Positions 10,524 through 19,412 are shown, numbered from the stretch's first letter. The stretch: 64,000 bases of DNA from Ochrobactrum sp. Marseille-Q0166 (GCF_014397025.1 NZ_JACJUO010000001.1:1970501-2034500), one strand, 5' to 3'. Notes: a model not told the origin generated them from the letters alone. Program-made: numbers and translations.

Positions 10524-10820
10524 TTACTGTGCAGGTACAGCCACTTCAACGCGGCGTGGGCGTTCACCATCACGCCCGGGAACCAGCACTACAACCACAC
10601 ACATGGCACGACCATTTTGCGTCGTCGGCGTCGATTTCGCCAATTGACCACCCTGCGAGGCAGCCACCTGTTCACCCACAGCCGCACAATCCGCAGCGGC
10701 AGCAAGCAGAAGATTAGACTTCTGTGGCGTCGCAATTGGCAGGGCACCGGCGTTCACCGGCAACAGACCAATGCTAACGGCCAGAAGCGCGAAGATTTTG
10801 AGAGCAGGGTTCTGTTTCAT
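10524..10820 (-). CDS. feuN: Small secreted protein, FeuN-like modulator of FeuQ
   Basis: A 98-residue protein with a clear Sec signal peptide (about 1-25, ending NAGA) and a small periplasmic domain that has two cysteines, one in ADCAAVGEQ and one in AMCVVVV, which could form a disulfide. The start at 10820 has AAGGGG four bases before it. In Sinorhizobium meliloti a conserved 83-residue periplasmic protein, FeuN, is encoded next to feuP and restrains FeuQ. Size, export and position agree; sequence identity could not be checked, so the name is provisional. Confidence 0.55.
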   Translation of the reverse strand: MKQNPALKIFALLAVSIGLLPVNAGALPIATPQKSNLLLAAAADCAAVGEQVAASQGGQLAKSTPTTQNGRAMCVVVVLVPGRDGERPRRVEVAVPAQ

Positions 10821-11036
10821 CATGCCCCTTATATAGCGCCTGTCAGCTGAACGATGCATGAACAATACACTCCGCCGAATGACGCAAAGGAAATTAAGCC
10901 CATAAAATAGCAAAAGTTCTGAAACCAGGTCCGTTACTATTTAAACCATTGTTTTTACGCATAATATTATCCGGACTATCCGTCAACAATCCGGTATCAG
11001 GCGCATTTTATAACTCTGCTATCACGGATTATAAAA

Positions 11037-11243
11037 TTATGAAATGCGTGAAGTTGCCCGTATTCGCCCAAAAACGGCGATAAGCCCCGCAATTGCGGTA
11101 GCGAGTTGCAGTAACACATCAGTGAGCGCGCCTTGATCAATCGTTTCGCTCACCAGACCGAAAGCACCTGCCAACGAAAGAAACAACGCCACGAGCCCAG
11201 CCCAAACCGTGCGGGAAAGATACCAGACTTTATCTTCAGTCAC
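11037..11243 (-). CDS. Small membrane protein at the end of the GTA cluster
   Basis: Predicted 68-residue protein with two hydrophobic segments (about 9-30 and 41-60) and a short basic tail (GRIRATSRIS). The start is GTG at 11243 with a good AAGGAAA ribosome site. It begins 16 bases after the stop of the last large tail gene, so it belongs to the same transcript. Size and topology resemble small holins, but no lysozyme gene is nearby and I do not recognise the family. Confidence 0.65.
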   Translation of the reverse strand: MTEDKVWYLSRTVWAGLVALFLSLAGAFGLVSETIDQGALTDVLLQLATAIAGLIAVFGRIRATSRIS

Positions 11244-11259
11244 GAGATTTCCTTTTATG

Positions 11260-14200
11260 TTAAAAATTGCTCTGGATTACGATTGAAGCAAAATCACCTG
11301 CGCCTATTCTCGCGCCAAGCATTGCAACCCGAATCTCGAAACTATTCGTTCCAGCCTCGGCAAGTCGCTCATCACTCGGGTATATCCACGATGTCGTCAG
11401 CACCTCAGCAGTTTTGAGCTTTGCCCCAGCTTGCCAAACTTCCACCAGATAGTTTTCACTGTCCTCGCCAAGCGGAATATCGCTACCCAACCAGCTATCG
11501 GCATCGATACGCCCGCGTCTGATCCAGCAAAGCGACAAATCGCCATTGGACAGCTTCTCAGCCCTTAGATGGACTGGGCTCAAAGGCCTCAATGCCTGAA
11601 TTCCGCCTATTGCTTTGACAGTATCAAAGTACTCATCAGAGAACGATTTGCCCGCCGCGCCAATGCGCCAGTGGAGTTCCAAACCAATTTCAGATGTTTG
11701 CAAACCGATGCCTTGAACGCCACCATCCAGCAGGATAAAAGCTCTACCTGCCGGCTTTTCATTGGCGCTAGCGAATTCTGTGCCAAGCTGCCCACGCAAA
11801 AGTCGACGCAGCCGCCAGTGGTTCTGGCCGATTTCTTCAGCCTCGAGAAACTGCAGAACTTCCCAATCCCCGTCAGAGGACTGCACGAGTGCTGTATTGG
11901 CGCCATTGAGGATTTGTGGGAGCGGTTTGGATGCCAACTCGCCAGAATACAGCAGCAGTTCCAGCATTTGACCATCAATCAGTCGTCCGCTTGCTCCACC
12001 GGGCAACGGAGCTGTCAGTTCACCCATCACTGCGCGTTCCCCAATCAGGCTGCGCTCGACAAAGCCCTGATCGGATGGTGAAGCATAAGTCGCAACGCCA
12101 CGCCACGGCTTCGCATGGCAGGCAATACGAAACTGACCAGCCGGATCTTCTGCACCTGGCCAAAGCGGCAGATCGATGAGCTGAAAAATCGGCTTCATAT
12201 CGGAAACAGGTGTTCCCGGTGTGAGCTGCGGCGTTTCCCCTCTATCAGCAAAAACCACATTAGGTGCCAGAGCCACAGCCTTGACCACCCGCACCTCTCC
12301 GTCTTCCAGAGATGATACGACATAGTCGCGCCCACCACCAAGCATATCGAGCCGAACACGGTCACCGACATGAAGAGCGGCCTCAGACCAAGGCAGGGAA
12401 AAGCTTGCTGTCCGCCGTTCGGCATAACGGCGCGCCATCCAAGCTTCGGCGAGTGCCGTCGCCTGTCCTGCTTCCATCGACCCGGCAAGACTAAAGCTTT
12501 CCGTACCTTGGCCCGTATCACGGCGAACCGATGCTCCTATCACCTGAAAATCACGCAACGGATCGTTGCAATAGAACTCAGCTATAGAGGGTAAATCGCC
12601 GTGATCCTCGAGAATTGCGGTCATCGCTTCGCCATCGGTCGGCTCAACAAGCGTGGCCGCCACATCAAGCACAGGAGCCGCACGGTCAATACTTCGGAAC
12701 TTGAATTGCCCCGCCTGTTCAAAACCATGCACGCCAAACACATTCATCAGTGGCTCCAGCACACCGCGAGCCGTGCTTGGTTCTGAAATCACAAAGCCTG
12801 CCAGATGCCCGTCCGCACCTGTACAATCCGCTTCCGGCAAACCAAAATCTGCGAGGATCGCTGCAATAAGCTCATCGAGTGCAACACCGCTCATGCGGCC
12901 ATTGAGCCAATGTCCCAACCGCCAGTTTGGTGTGTCTCCCCATATATCGGCTTTCAGTGGAAATTCCGGAAACGGTCTTGTATCCCATGACCAGAGATAG
13001 ACACGGTCCATGTCGAGCATCGCTCCGCCATAGATGGAGGAGACTGGGTTCTTATTCGGCCAGTAGTCATAATGCGCACGCAGAAAGCGATCCATCGCAA
13101 TATCGGAACGCGCCCCATTCGAAAAATAGGGGGTCGCGTTTTCCGACGATTTCGGATCAGGAAACACATTCGGCTGATTTGGCCCTTTATCGACCGCCGG
13201 GCATCCCAGTTCGGTGAACCATATGGGCTTTGATTGTGGAGCCCATGCCGTTGGCGTGAGAGCCTCGGCGCCATTGATGCGATTATAGTGCGGATTGCTC
13301 CACCATGAGCGAATGTCTTTGTATCGATAGATCCATGGCTTGCCCGCAAGCCCATCGGTGATTGGCGTGCGCACGCGCTGTTCCCGGTCTTCACTATTAG
13401 CATAATACCAGTCGAAGCCTTCACCCGCTTCGATGCTATTGCTCAGACCATCGAGATCGTAGGCACCTTCAAAACCATCGGGATTGCCACCATCAAGGTC
13501 GCTGTCTCGCCAGTCAGCGAGCGGCATGTAATTGTCGATACCAACGGCATTGATGGCCGGATGCCCCCATAACGGGTCGAGATTGAAGAAGAGATCACCA
13601 GTACCATCCTGCGTCTGATAGCCGAAATATTCCGTCCAGTCCGCGCCATAACTGATGTGGCAGGTTGCCCCAAGCTTCGTGCGCATTTCGGCTGCAAGCG
13701 TGCAGAGATGGGTTACGAACGGAAAACTTTCTCGGCTTTCGCGGATGCTGGTGAGACCTCGCAATTCGGAACCTAGCAGAAAGGCATCGACCCCGCCCGC
13801 CTGCACCGCGAGGTTGGCACAATGATTCAGAAAGCGTCTGTAACCCCATGTTCCGTTGACAAAAGCCGTAACCTGATTGGCCGCTTCCAGCGTCTTGTCC
13901 GGCGTTCCGGAGATACCAATAGCAGGACTACACGTTATGCGTCCACGCCACGGATAAACGGATTGTCCCACACCACCGTAAGGCGACGGCAACGAGTTAT
14001 CGGCGGGAACGTCCATCATGATGAAAGGATATAGTGTTACCTTCAGACCACGCGCCTTGGCATCGCGGATTGCATCGATCACACTCTTGTCGGATGGCGT
14101 ACCCCCATAGGCAGCCCCCTCGCCGCTCCGCGAAATCAGGTGGGCTCCGTTACGCGTAACACTCTCAACTTTCCATGTCTGGCTTGATGACAAAGCGCTC

Positions 14201-15066
14201 TTATGTGTAACGCCCGGCCTTATCTGGCAATATCCTGCGCGCAAGTCGTCGCCGAACCACGGCAGGACGATCGCCACATGCTGCAATTGAGGGCAAAGCG
14301 CCTGCAGCTCATCCATGGCTACAGTCCAATCACTGCGACCGCGTTTTGCATTACGGTTAAGCGAGCGGCTTTCACCCGCTATCGGTCGATCCTTAACCGG
14401 AGTTGGCGAAAGACCAAACTCCGTTGAACCGGGGATGAGGGCAACAGCACGGACATCTCGCGCAAGCTTTCCGACGGGACGTATAACTTCGAACTGAAAC
14501 TGCGGCAGGCGATTTCCGTAAGCATCGAGAGGAATACGTTCAAATACGATATAGGCCGTTCCGCGATAGGCGGGAGCATTACCTGTGCCCTGCTTTGCTT
14601 CAATAAGCGGGTCCGGTTGCTGCGTATCCGTCCCATGATAAACGCGCATTTCAATCTCGGTAAGATCAAGCTCCTGTCCGTCGGCCCAGACACGGCGAAT
14701 GCCCGCAATTTCACCCTCGGCAACAGCATAGGCTGCATTGCCAAAATAGCTGTAAGAGGTCACTTTCGGACCACCCTTGCCACCTTGGCGTTCGGTGGTT
14801 TTCTTTTCCTCAAAGCGCGTGGCCCATATCAGCGTGCCGGAAAGTCTTGCTGTACCGTAGACGAAAGGCAAAGCCGCCCCTTCTTCGGCTGTGGCAACAC
14901 GACCGCTGTTGAGCCTTGCCCCTTCCATATGGCGGGTGGAGTTGATGATAGCCGTATCGATGGCATAGCCACCCATTGCGCCAAGCCCGGCGCCGATGGC
15001 AGCACCGACAGGGCCAAAAATGCCACCGACGGCAGCACCCACAGCCTGCAGAACGACAGTCGCCAT
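11260..15066 (-). CDS. GTA host-specificity megaprotein (g15, TIM-barrel tail protein)
   Basis: The largest GTA gene, 1268 residues, equivalent to RcGTA g15 ('megatron'). An N-terminal glycine/alanine-rich hydrophobic stretch (about 5-40) is followed by baseplate-type domains, a glycoside-hydrolase-like TIM barrel (about 220-620, with DWTEYFG, WGHPAINAVGIDNYMPLADW and PIWFTELGCPAVDKGP), a phage-tail region and a C-terminal Rcc01698-like domain. It forms the central tail tip and probably acts on or crosses the recipient envelope. It starts 3 bases after the peptidase gene stop. Confidence 0.93.
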   Translation of the reverse strand: MATVVLQAVGAAVGGIFGPVGAAIGAGLGAMGGYAIDTAIINSTRHMEGARLNSGRVATAEEGAALPFVYGTARLSGTLIWATRFEEKKTTERQGGKGGPKVTSYSYFGNAAYAVAEGEIAGIRRVWADGQELDLTEIEMRVYHGTDTQQPDPLIEAKQGTGNAPAYRGTAYIVFERIPLDAYGNRLPQFQFEVIRPVGKLARDVRAVALIPGSTEFGLSPTPVKDRPIAGESRSLNRNAKRGRSDWTVAMDELQALCPQLQHVAIVLPWFGDDLRAGYCQIRPGVTHKSALSSSQTWKVESVTRNGAHLISRSGEGAAYGGTPSDKSVIDAIRDAKARGLKVTLYPFIMMDVPADNSLPSPYGGVGQSVYPWRGRITCSPAIGISGTPDKTLEAANQVTAFVNGTWGYRRFLNHCANLAVQAGGVDAFLLGSELRGLTSIRESRESFPFVTHLCTLAAEMRTKLGATCHISYGADWTEYFGYQTQDGTGDLFFNLDPLWGHPAINAVGIDNYMPLADWRDSDLDGGNPDGFEGAYDLDGLSNSIEAGEGFDWYYANSEDREQRVRTPITDGLAGKPWIYRYKDIRSWWSNPHYNRINGAEALTPTAWAPQSKPIWFTELGCPAVDKGPNQPNVFPDPKSSENATPYFSNGARSDIAMDRFLRAHYDYWPNKNPVSSIYGGAMLDMDRVYLWSWDTRPFPEFPLKADIWGDTPNWRLGHWLNGRMSGVALDELIAAILADFGLPEADCTGADGHLAGFVISEPSTARGVLEPLMNVFGVHGFEQAGQFKFRSIDRAAPVLDVAATLVEPTDGEAMTAILEDHGDLPSIAEFYCNDPLRDFQVIGASVRRDTGQGTESFSLAGSMEAGQATALAEAWMARRYAERRTASFSLPWSEAALHVGDRVRLDMLGGGRDYVVSSLEDGEVRVVKAVALAPNVVFADRGETPQLTPGTPVSDMKPIFQLIDLPLWPGAEDPAGQFRIACHAKPWRGVATYASPSDQGFVERSLIGERAVMGELTAPLPGGASGRLIDGQMLELLLYSGELASKPLPQILNGANTALVQSSDGDWEVLQFLEAEEIGQNHWRLRRLLRGQLGTEFASANEKPAGRAFILLDGGVQGIGLQTSEIGLELHWRIGAAGKSFSDEYFDTVKAIGGIQALRPLSPVHLRAEKLSNGDLSLCWIRRGRIDADSWLGSDIPLGEDSENYLVEVWQAGAKLKTAEVLTTSWIYPSDERLAEAGTNSFEIRVAMLGARIGAGDFASIVIQSNF

Positions 15067-15069
15067 TGC

Positions 15070-15504
15070 CTAACCTTTTGTCTCCGGGAAAATGAAAATT
15101 CCTGCTATGCGTTTTCGCCATTGCGGCACCAGTGCGGAAGCCATCACCCGATGCCCCTCATAGGCATGGATGAAACGGTTCTCACGGGCCATTATGCCGA
15201 GGTGCTTCGCCGCTACATCGGATCGCCAGCGAAACACGATAAGGTCACCCGGCTGTGGATCAGTACCGTCGCGGCACTGCATGTGGCGCGATGCGGCTTC
15301 AAGCAGGGGATCGCCATGAGCGGCCTCCGCCCAGTCCGGCGCATAAACACCGGGACTTTCCGGCTCAGCACCATAGACCGTGCGCCAGATGCCGCGTACG
15401 AGACCCAGGCAATCGCAGCTGATATCGCGTGCAGAAGCGCCGTGACGATAAGGCGTTCCTATCCAGCTTTCGGCTTCTGCCAGAACTCTGTGTGCAACAA
15501 TCAT
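15070..15504 (-). CDS. GTA tail peptidase (g14, NlpC/P60 family)
   Basis: Predicted cell-wall peptidase of 144 residues, equivalent to RcGTA g14, thought to open peptidoglycan of the recipient during DNA entry. The NlpC/P60 Cys is in ISCDCLGLVRG (near residue 30-32) and the catalytic His in AAKHLGIM. Its ATG overlaps the stop of the hub gene by 4 bases. Family and place in the cluster agree. Confidence 0.9.
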   Translation of the reverse strand: MIVAHRVLAEAESWIGTPYRHGASARDISCDCLGLVRGIWRTVYGAEPESPGVYAPDWAEAAHGDPLLEAASRHMQCRDGTDPQPGDLIVFRWRSDVAAKHLGIMARENRFIHAYEGHRVMASALVPQWRKRIAGIFIFPETKG

Positions 15505-16376
15505 GGAACCAGCGCGCTCCCGTCATACTCATTGTCGGAGTTGACATAGGCAAAGGCGGCATCGTTGCCCGGCAGGTGCGGGAAGCCACGAAAATTTTTG
15601 CCATTGGCAAACTTTGCCTTGCAGGTGGCGAAGCTCTTGTCGCAGCCTGCCACCAGTCGAAAAACGTCCCCCAGTTTTGCATCCAGAACCGGCGGTTCTA
15701 TAAGATAAAGACGATTGCCATGATGTGCGAGGACTCGCACCGCGCCATTCTGATTATTTCCGCTTGTCCATGTAAGGTGCCCGTGTGCAAACCAGCCACT
15801 GGCAAAATCATCGAGTCCCTTGACATTGAGAATTGCACCATCGGCGCTTACAACAGAACCAACGACGAAAAAACGCGGGTCGTCGATGTTCACACCGCAA
15901 CGCATATCGCCCAGCACCGCATCGCATTGACGTAGAACACGCCGCCCACAGACGGCATCAAAAGCCGCAGCAGCACCTTTCAGTTCCATCACAAAACGGC
16001 CACCTGAGCGCGTGATTGCCCCGACTGTCCAGCGCCGCAGAAGCATGTGCTGGTCGGGCGCATTCCAATTGGCGAGATAGCTTTCGATCACGGCATTATC
16101 AAAGCGTCCTTGTTCGATGTCGGAGTCGCTGATGCGTGTCGAGGACAATACACCTTCGACATCGCCACCCGCGATGGAAAGACCAAGCGTTGTTGTCGCT
16201 TCACTGCTGTTGAGACCCGTCAATGGCTCGCAGGAAATACCTTCCAGAACCAGTGTCAGGTCGTGGTCCGTAAAACCCATGACGACCTGATCGCAGCGTT
16301 TAATAAGCCATGCAAAGCAATGGCTTGTCACCTCACCCTTCAAATGTGATTCAAGTTCCGGCGGGACAGGGATCAT
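15501..16376 (-). CDS. GTA tail hub protein (g13, DUF2163)
   Basis: DUF2163 protein of 291 residues, equivalent to the RcGTA hub. The C-terminal half has a cluster of cysteines (VCGRRVLRQCDAVLGDMRC, then GCDKSFATC) that in related hub proteins of the lambda gpL type ligate an iron-sulfur cluster; that role is inferred here. A conserved FRGFPHLPGND follows. ATGA overlaps link it to the genes on both sides. Confidence 0.9.
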   Translation of the reverse strand: MIPVPPELESHLKGEVTSHCFAWLIKRCDQVVMGFTDHDLTLVLEGISCEPLTGLNSSEATTTLGLSIAGGDVEGVLSSTRISDSDIEQGRFDNAVIESYLANWNAPDQHMLLRRWTVGAITRSGGRFVMELKGAAAAFDAVCGRRVLRQCDAVLGDMRCGVNIDDPRFFVVGSVVSADGAILNVKGLDDFASGWFAHGHLTWTSGNNQNGAVRVLAHHGNRLYLIEPPVLDAKLGDVFRLVAGCDKSFATCKAKFANGKNFRGFPHLPGNDAAFAYVNSDNEYDGSALVP

Positions 16377-17002
16377 GCCTTGACCTCGATAATGGGAATG
16401 GATGGGATTTCGCCCGCCTGAAAGGAAGCAATGCTGGCTGTCAGACGATCTGTATCGAAGCGAACTGGCACATCGAACAGAAAACCAGCCGTTACCTGTG
16501 CGCCATAAGCGGGCACATAGTCCGGGGTAAAAGATACAATTCCCGTCGCATGGCCGATTGTGAAAGCCTCACCCTCATCGAGCTTCACGCCGTCAACACC
16601 AATCTGCACCGAATCCACAACGACACGCGTAATCGGGCGGCTATATGCTTCGTAGTGTTTGACAAGCTGGAATGTGGCTGTTGTGCCATCGCCTGTTCCG
16701 ATCACCTGATCAGTAAAGGATGGTGCGAAACTGCCCGAAGCCGAAGAAAAGTCGAACGGATCGCGGAAGCGAAAACTATGAAGAGATCCGCGTCTTGCTT
16801 CGAAAAAAGCGAGCACGGATCTCAGATCATCCAGCGACCGCAGACCGGTTCCCGCATCGAAATGTCTGCGTGAATGCGCCCATCGGGCATTGCGCTTTTC
16901 CATGCCTGATGTGAGCGTGACGATTTCATTGCGCCATTCCGCCCCGCTCGTCGCACCGAATGAAACGCCAAGCGGAAAGCGTACATCGTGAAAGGCTTCC
17001 AT
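16373..17002 (-). CDS. GTA distal tail protein (g12, DUF2460)
   Basis: DUF2460 protein of 209 residues that joins tail tube and hub. The start is ATG at 17002 (MEAFHDVRFP), with GGAGAATGTGAG before it, one base after the tape-measure stop; the frame extended to 17041 has no better site. Family landmarks are the N-terminal FHDVRFPLGVSFG and the FFEARRGSLHSFRFRDP motif at about 70-85. It overlaps the hub gene by 4 bases. Confidence 0.92.
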   Translation of the reverse strand: MEAFHDVRFPLGVSFGATSGAEWRNEIVTLTSGMEKRNARWAHSRRHFDAGTGLRSLDDLRSVLAFFEARRGSLHSFRFRDPFDFSSASGSFAPSFTDQVIGTGDGTTATFQLVKHYEAYSRPITRVVVDSVQIGVDGVKLDEGEAFTIGHATGIVSFTPDYVPAYGAQVTAGFLFDVPVRFDTDRLTASIASFQAGEIPSIPIIEVKA

Positions 17003-17003
17003 C

Positions 17004-17552
17004 TCACATTCTCCGTGCGCCGCGGCGCACAGCACCCGCAAGCATGGTTGACAGCTGTGCTTCGGATTTGCGGAAGGAAGATACGTCGGGCGATGTCATG
17101 TTGAACACGACCTGCACGGGTTTGGAGCCACTGCCCCCGGTGGCGACGCCCAGCCTGCCATCAGCACCGCGCGCAAGCGGCAGGATCGCTTCCGCGCCCG
17201 CCTCACCCGTAAGGCCCAGTGAACCATTCCCCATACCAAAATAAGTGGGGCTTGAAACCACTCCGCCCTTGGCAAAAGGCATGATGCCGCGAATGCTGCC
17301 CATCACACCCGACATCAGCGATGAGCCGAGGCTTTGCAGTGGCTGAAGTCCCGCGGAAAGCGCAGAACCGGCCAGACTACTGGCAAGGCCGCGCAGCACA
17401 TCATCAAGCCCCTTGCCGGAAACGATTGCACTTTTCAGCGCTGTCGTCAGACTTGAGCCGAAGCTTGACGAACGTTTTTCAAGGTCGGTCAGAGCGCGAT
17501 CGAAGGCGCTCGTATCCGCCTCGACGGAAACGGTTACGTTTTCATCTGTCAT
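17004..17552 (-). CDS. GTA tail tape measure protein (g11)
   Basis: Short tape-measure protein of 182 residues, equivalent to RcGTA g11. A coiled-coil-prone N-terminal third (about 10-45) is followed by a Gly/Ser/Leu-rich hydrophobic middle and the phage motif AKGGVVSSPTYF...GLTGEAGAEAILPL at about 95-130. Its small size implies a short tail, as in RcGTA. It begins 6 bases after the chaperone stop. Confidence 0.88.
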   Translation of the reverse strand: MTDENVTVSVEADTSAFDRALTDLEKRSSSFGSSLTTALKSAIVSGKGLDDVLRGLASSLAGSALSAGLQPLQSLGSSLMSGVMGSIRGIMPFAKGGVVSSPTYFGMGNGSLGLTGEAGAEAILPLARGADGRLGVATGGSGSKPVQVVFNMTSPDVSSFRKSEAQLSTMLAGAVRRGARRM

Positions 17553-17558
17553 GTTACA

Positions 17559-17774
17559 TTACCTGTCGGGAAAGGCGTGCATCAGCGCGTCGAGTATCGC
17601 ACGCGAAGGAGCATTCATGCTCTGCGAAACGGGTCCGAGAACGGCGCCAAGTTCGCGTGGGGTCATGGCCCAGAAGTCTTTTGAGGAAAGCCGCAGCAAA
17701 CCAAAACCTGCACGCATCACCTCTTCCCAGGGAAAAGGCTGACGTGAAGGAACTGATTCAACTGCGGCACTCAA
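17559..17774 (-). CDS. GTA tail assembly chaperone (rcc01693-like)
   Basis: A 71-residue protein with the family pattern FPWEEVMRAGFGLLRL, a tryptophan in SSKDFWAMTPREL and an ending like other small tail assembly proteins of GTAs. It occupies the slot between g10 and the tape measure where phages place tail assembly chaperones. The start is TTG at 17774, sharing TTGA with the upstream stop. Confidence 0.82.
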   Translation of the reverse strand: MSAAVESVPSRQPFPWEEVMRAGFGLLRLSSKDFWAMTPRELGAVLGPVSQSMNAPSRAILDALMHAFPDR

Positions 17775-18109
17775 GGGTTTGAAGAAGAAACGCTTTCTTC
17801 CGTTCCGAAGGTCGCGGTCAGCAACGCGGAAACGATGCGGGCATAGCCGCTGGCACCACCGTCTGCGCGCATCTCCGCTACATCTTCAAGAGGCACGTCA
17901 TGTCCGCCGCCATGCAGGCCGGCACAGATGATGCGCTGCATATCGAAGGCAGAAAGTTTCCCACCCGAAAATCGGGCAATCAAGTCAGAAAGATTATCTG
18001 CTGCAAAAGCAGATTCAAGTTGTGCCAGCGCACCCAGCGTCAGGCAAAGTGTCCAGTCGCGGCCATCGAGTTTCGCTGCAACCTCACCACGATGGCGATT
18101 GACCATCAT
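17771..18109 (-). CDS. GTA family protein g10
   Basis: A 112-residue member of the gene-transfer-agent g10 family (VNRHRGEVAAKLDGRDWTLC at the N-terminus, then a central LAQLESAF). By position it is a tail tube chaperone or tail assembly protein. It starts with tandem ATG codons inside the stop of the tail-tube gene (4-base overlap). Confidence 0.85.
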   Translation of the reverse strand: MMVNRHRGEVAAKLDGRDWTLCLTLGALAQLESAFAADNLSDLIARFSGGKLSAFDMQRIICAGLHGGGHDVPLEDVAEMRADGGASGYARIVSALLTATFGTEESVSSSNP

Positions 18110-18519
18110 ATCGCGTCTCCAAAGGCGATCAGCCCTGCAGATTCAAGCGCAACTTCAAACGTCACTTCCGCATCGTGATTGCCACTATATTCAAGGGCCA
18201 CAATTTGGAAGGGACCGGTGATGGTGCCGAAATCGGGCAGGACGATCTGCCAGTTGCGAATCTCGCCGGCAAAGAAGACACTACGGACGAGCGCATCCGA
18301 TATTGCATCCTTGAATATCCCCGATCCACTGACCGAAGCACGTTGAACTCCGCTTCCGGCCAATAATTGCCGCCAACGACCGGCCGCATCCGCATCTGTC
18401 ACATCGACGGTCTCGGCATTGAATGCAATGCGTTTGGTGCGCAGGCCTGCACAGGTTTCAAACTGGTCTGTGCCATGCGCAATTTTCAGCAAGATGTCCT
18501 TGCCGCGTTGAGCTGCCAT
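18106..18519 (-). CDS. GTA major tail protein (g9, TP901-1 family)
   Basis: Major tail tube protein of 137 residues, TP901-1/RcGTA g9 family. It opens with AAQRGKDILLKI and a conserved CAGLRTKRIAFNAETVDVTD stretch, followed by a beta-rich tail tube fold. The ribosome site AAGGAAT precedes ATG at 18519. It is linked to g10 by a 4-base overlap. Confidence 0.93.
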   Translation of the reverse strand: MAAQRGKDILLKIAHGTDQFETCAGLRTKRIAFNAETVDVTDADAAGRWRQLLAGSGVQRASVSGSGIFKDAISDALVRSVFFAGEIRNWQIVLPDFGTITGPFQIVALEYSGNHDAEVTFEVALESAGLIAFGDAI

Positions 18520-18533
18520 AATGGATTCCTTAT

Positions 18534-18944
18534 CTAGCTTACTGGTTCGGTCACAGCGCGATAGCGCATGGTGCCGAGGTAGCTGCCGAACCCGTCTGTG
18601 TTACGGGCCAAAACTTCAGTCAGCATGAGATTGACAACGCGGTGACCATTGAGATCGAGCGGTTCTTCATCAAGCTTCGTCGCGATGCGTCCGGCAATTT
18701 CAAGCACGCGTTTGCGACCCGCTTCACGCGCCCATATCTGGATATTTATAAAATGTTCGCCGCCTGGCTCACTAGCAGTGCTCCAGTCCTTTGTTAAAGT
18801 CTCGCCCAGAGTGATGTAAGGATATGGTGTTTTGAATGGAACATGATCATAAACATGTTCTCCACCAAGCGTTTCAATAAGTTCTTCATCATTCTTCAAG
18901 GCGTCATAAAGTGCTTTCTGCAATGCTGCCGCGCTGTTTTTCAT
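18534..18944 (-). CDS. GTA tail terminator (g8, DUF3168)
   Basis: DUF3168 protein of 136 residues that caps the tail tube (RcGTA g8). The start at 18944 (MKNSAAALQKALYDAL) gives the normal family N-terminus; the upstream open frame to 19001 lacks a better site. Family marks are VYDHVPFKTPYPYITLGE and the central IWAREAGRKRVLEIAGRI. The first 41 bases overlap an unrecognised small frame. Confidence 0.92.
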   Translation of the reverse strand: MKNSAAALQKALYDALKNDEELIETLGGEHVYDHVPFKTPYPYITLGETLTKDWSTASEPGGEHFINIQIWAREAGRKRVLEIAGRIATKLDEEPLDLNGHRVVNLMLTEVLARNTDGFGSYLGTMRYRAVTEPVS

Positions 18945-19068
18945 TTGTATCCCCGCTTGATTCTTCAACGCTGCTCCGGGCGATCTGTCGCCCCGTTGCA
19001 ATATCTTCCTTCAAAGCGATCTGCTTAAAACGCAGCGCGCGAATAAGGCCTTCAAAGGTTAATTTCAT
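18904..19068 (-). CDS. Possible small GTA protein of unknown function
   Basis: A 54-codon open frame (MKLTFEGLIRALRFKQIALK at the start, a basic-hydrophobic N-terminus and a polar end) that fills the gap between g7 and g8. It begins 8 bases after the g7 stop and overlaps g8 by 41 bases, following the cluster's coupling pattern, but has no clear ribosome site. I do not recognise it, and it may be chance. Confidence 0.4.
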   Translation of the reverse strand: MKLTFEGLIRALRFKQIALKEDIATGRQIARSSVEESSGDTNEKQRGSIAESTL

Positions 19069-19076
19069 CGTGATAT

Positions 19077-19412
19077 TCAACGCCCTACCTCAACTGCCAA
19101 ACAAGTCAGGTAGCGTTTGCTTTCATCGGGATCGTAAACCGAACGCAGGGTGAAGATGCGTTCGCCTTTGCGAAAACGCTTATCGGACGTAATATCCTCG
19201 CGGTAACGCACATAAATGCGGTGCGTAAGCTCTGGAAAAGGACGAACTTGTCCACTCGGGGTACTTGATATCGGCTCTATTTTTCCCCATAGCGTTGCCA
19301 CCTCGGACCAAATTTCTTTGTACCCACCCATGCCATCAGCAACAGACTGCATAGCATCCAAAGCCAACTCTGTTGAGAACTGGCTTGGGTCAATCAATAG
19401 AACTTTATTCAC
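19077..19412 (-). CDS. GTA head-tail closure protein (g7)
   Basis: Head closure (stopper) protein of 111 residues, SPP1 gp16/RcGTA g7 family, that seals the filled capsid. The family patterns are EVATLWGKIEPIS at about 39-51 and ELTHRIYVRYREDI at about 63-76. The start is GTG at 19412, sharing GTGA with the g6 stop. Confidence 0.88.
   Translation of the reverse strand: MNKVLLIDPSQFSTELALDAMQSVADGMGGYKEIWSEVATLWGKIEPISSTPSGQVRPFPELTHRIYVRYREDITSDKRFRKGERIFTLRSVYDPDESKRYLTCLAVEVGR

Noticed and set aside
14617..15549. 310-codon plus-strand open frame opposite GTA g15 and g14
   Set aside because: Opposite two recognised GTA genes, composition like other antisense frames here.
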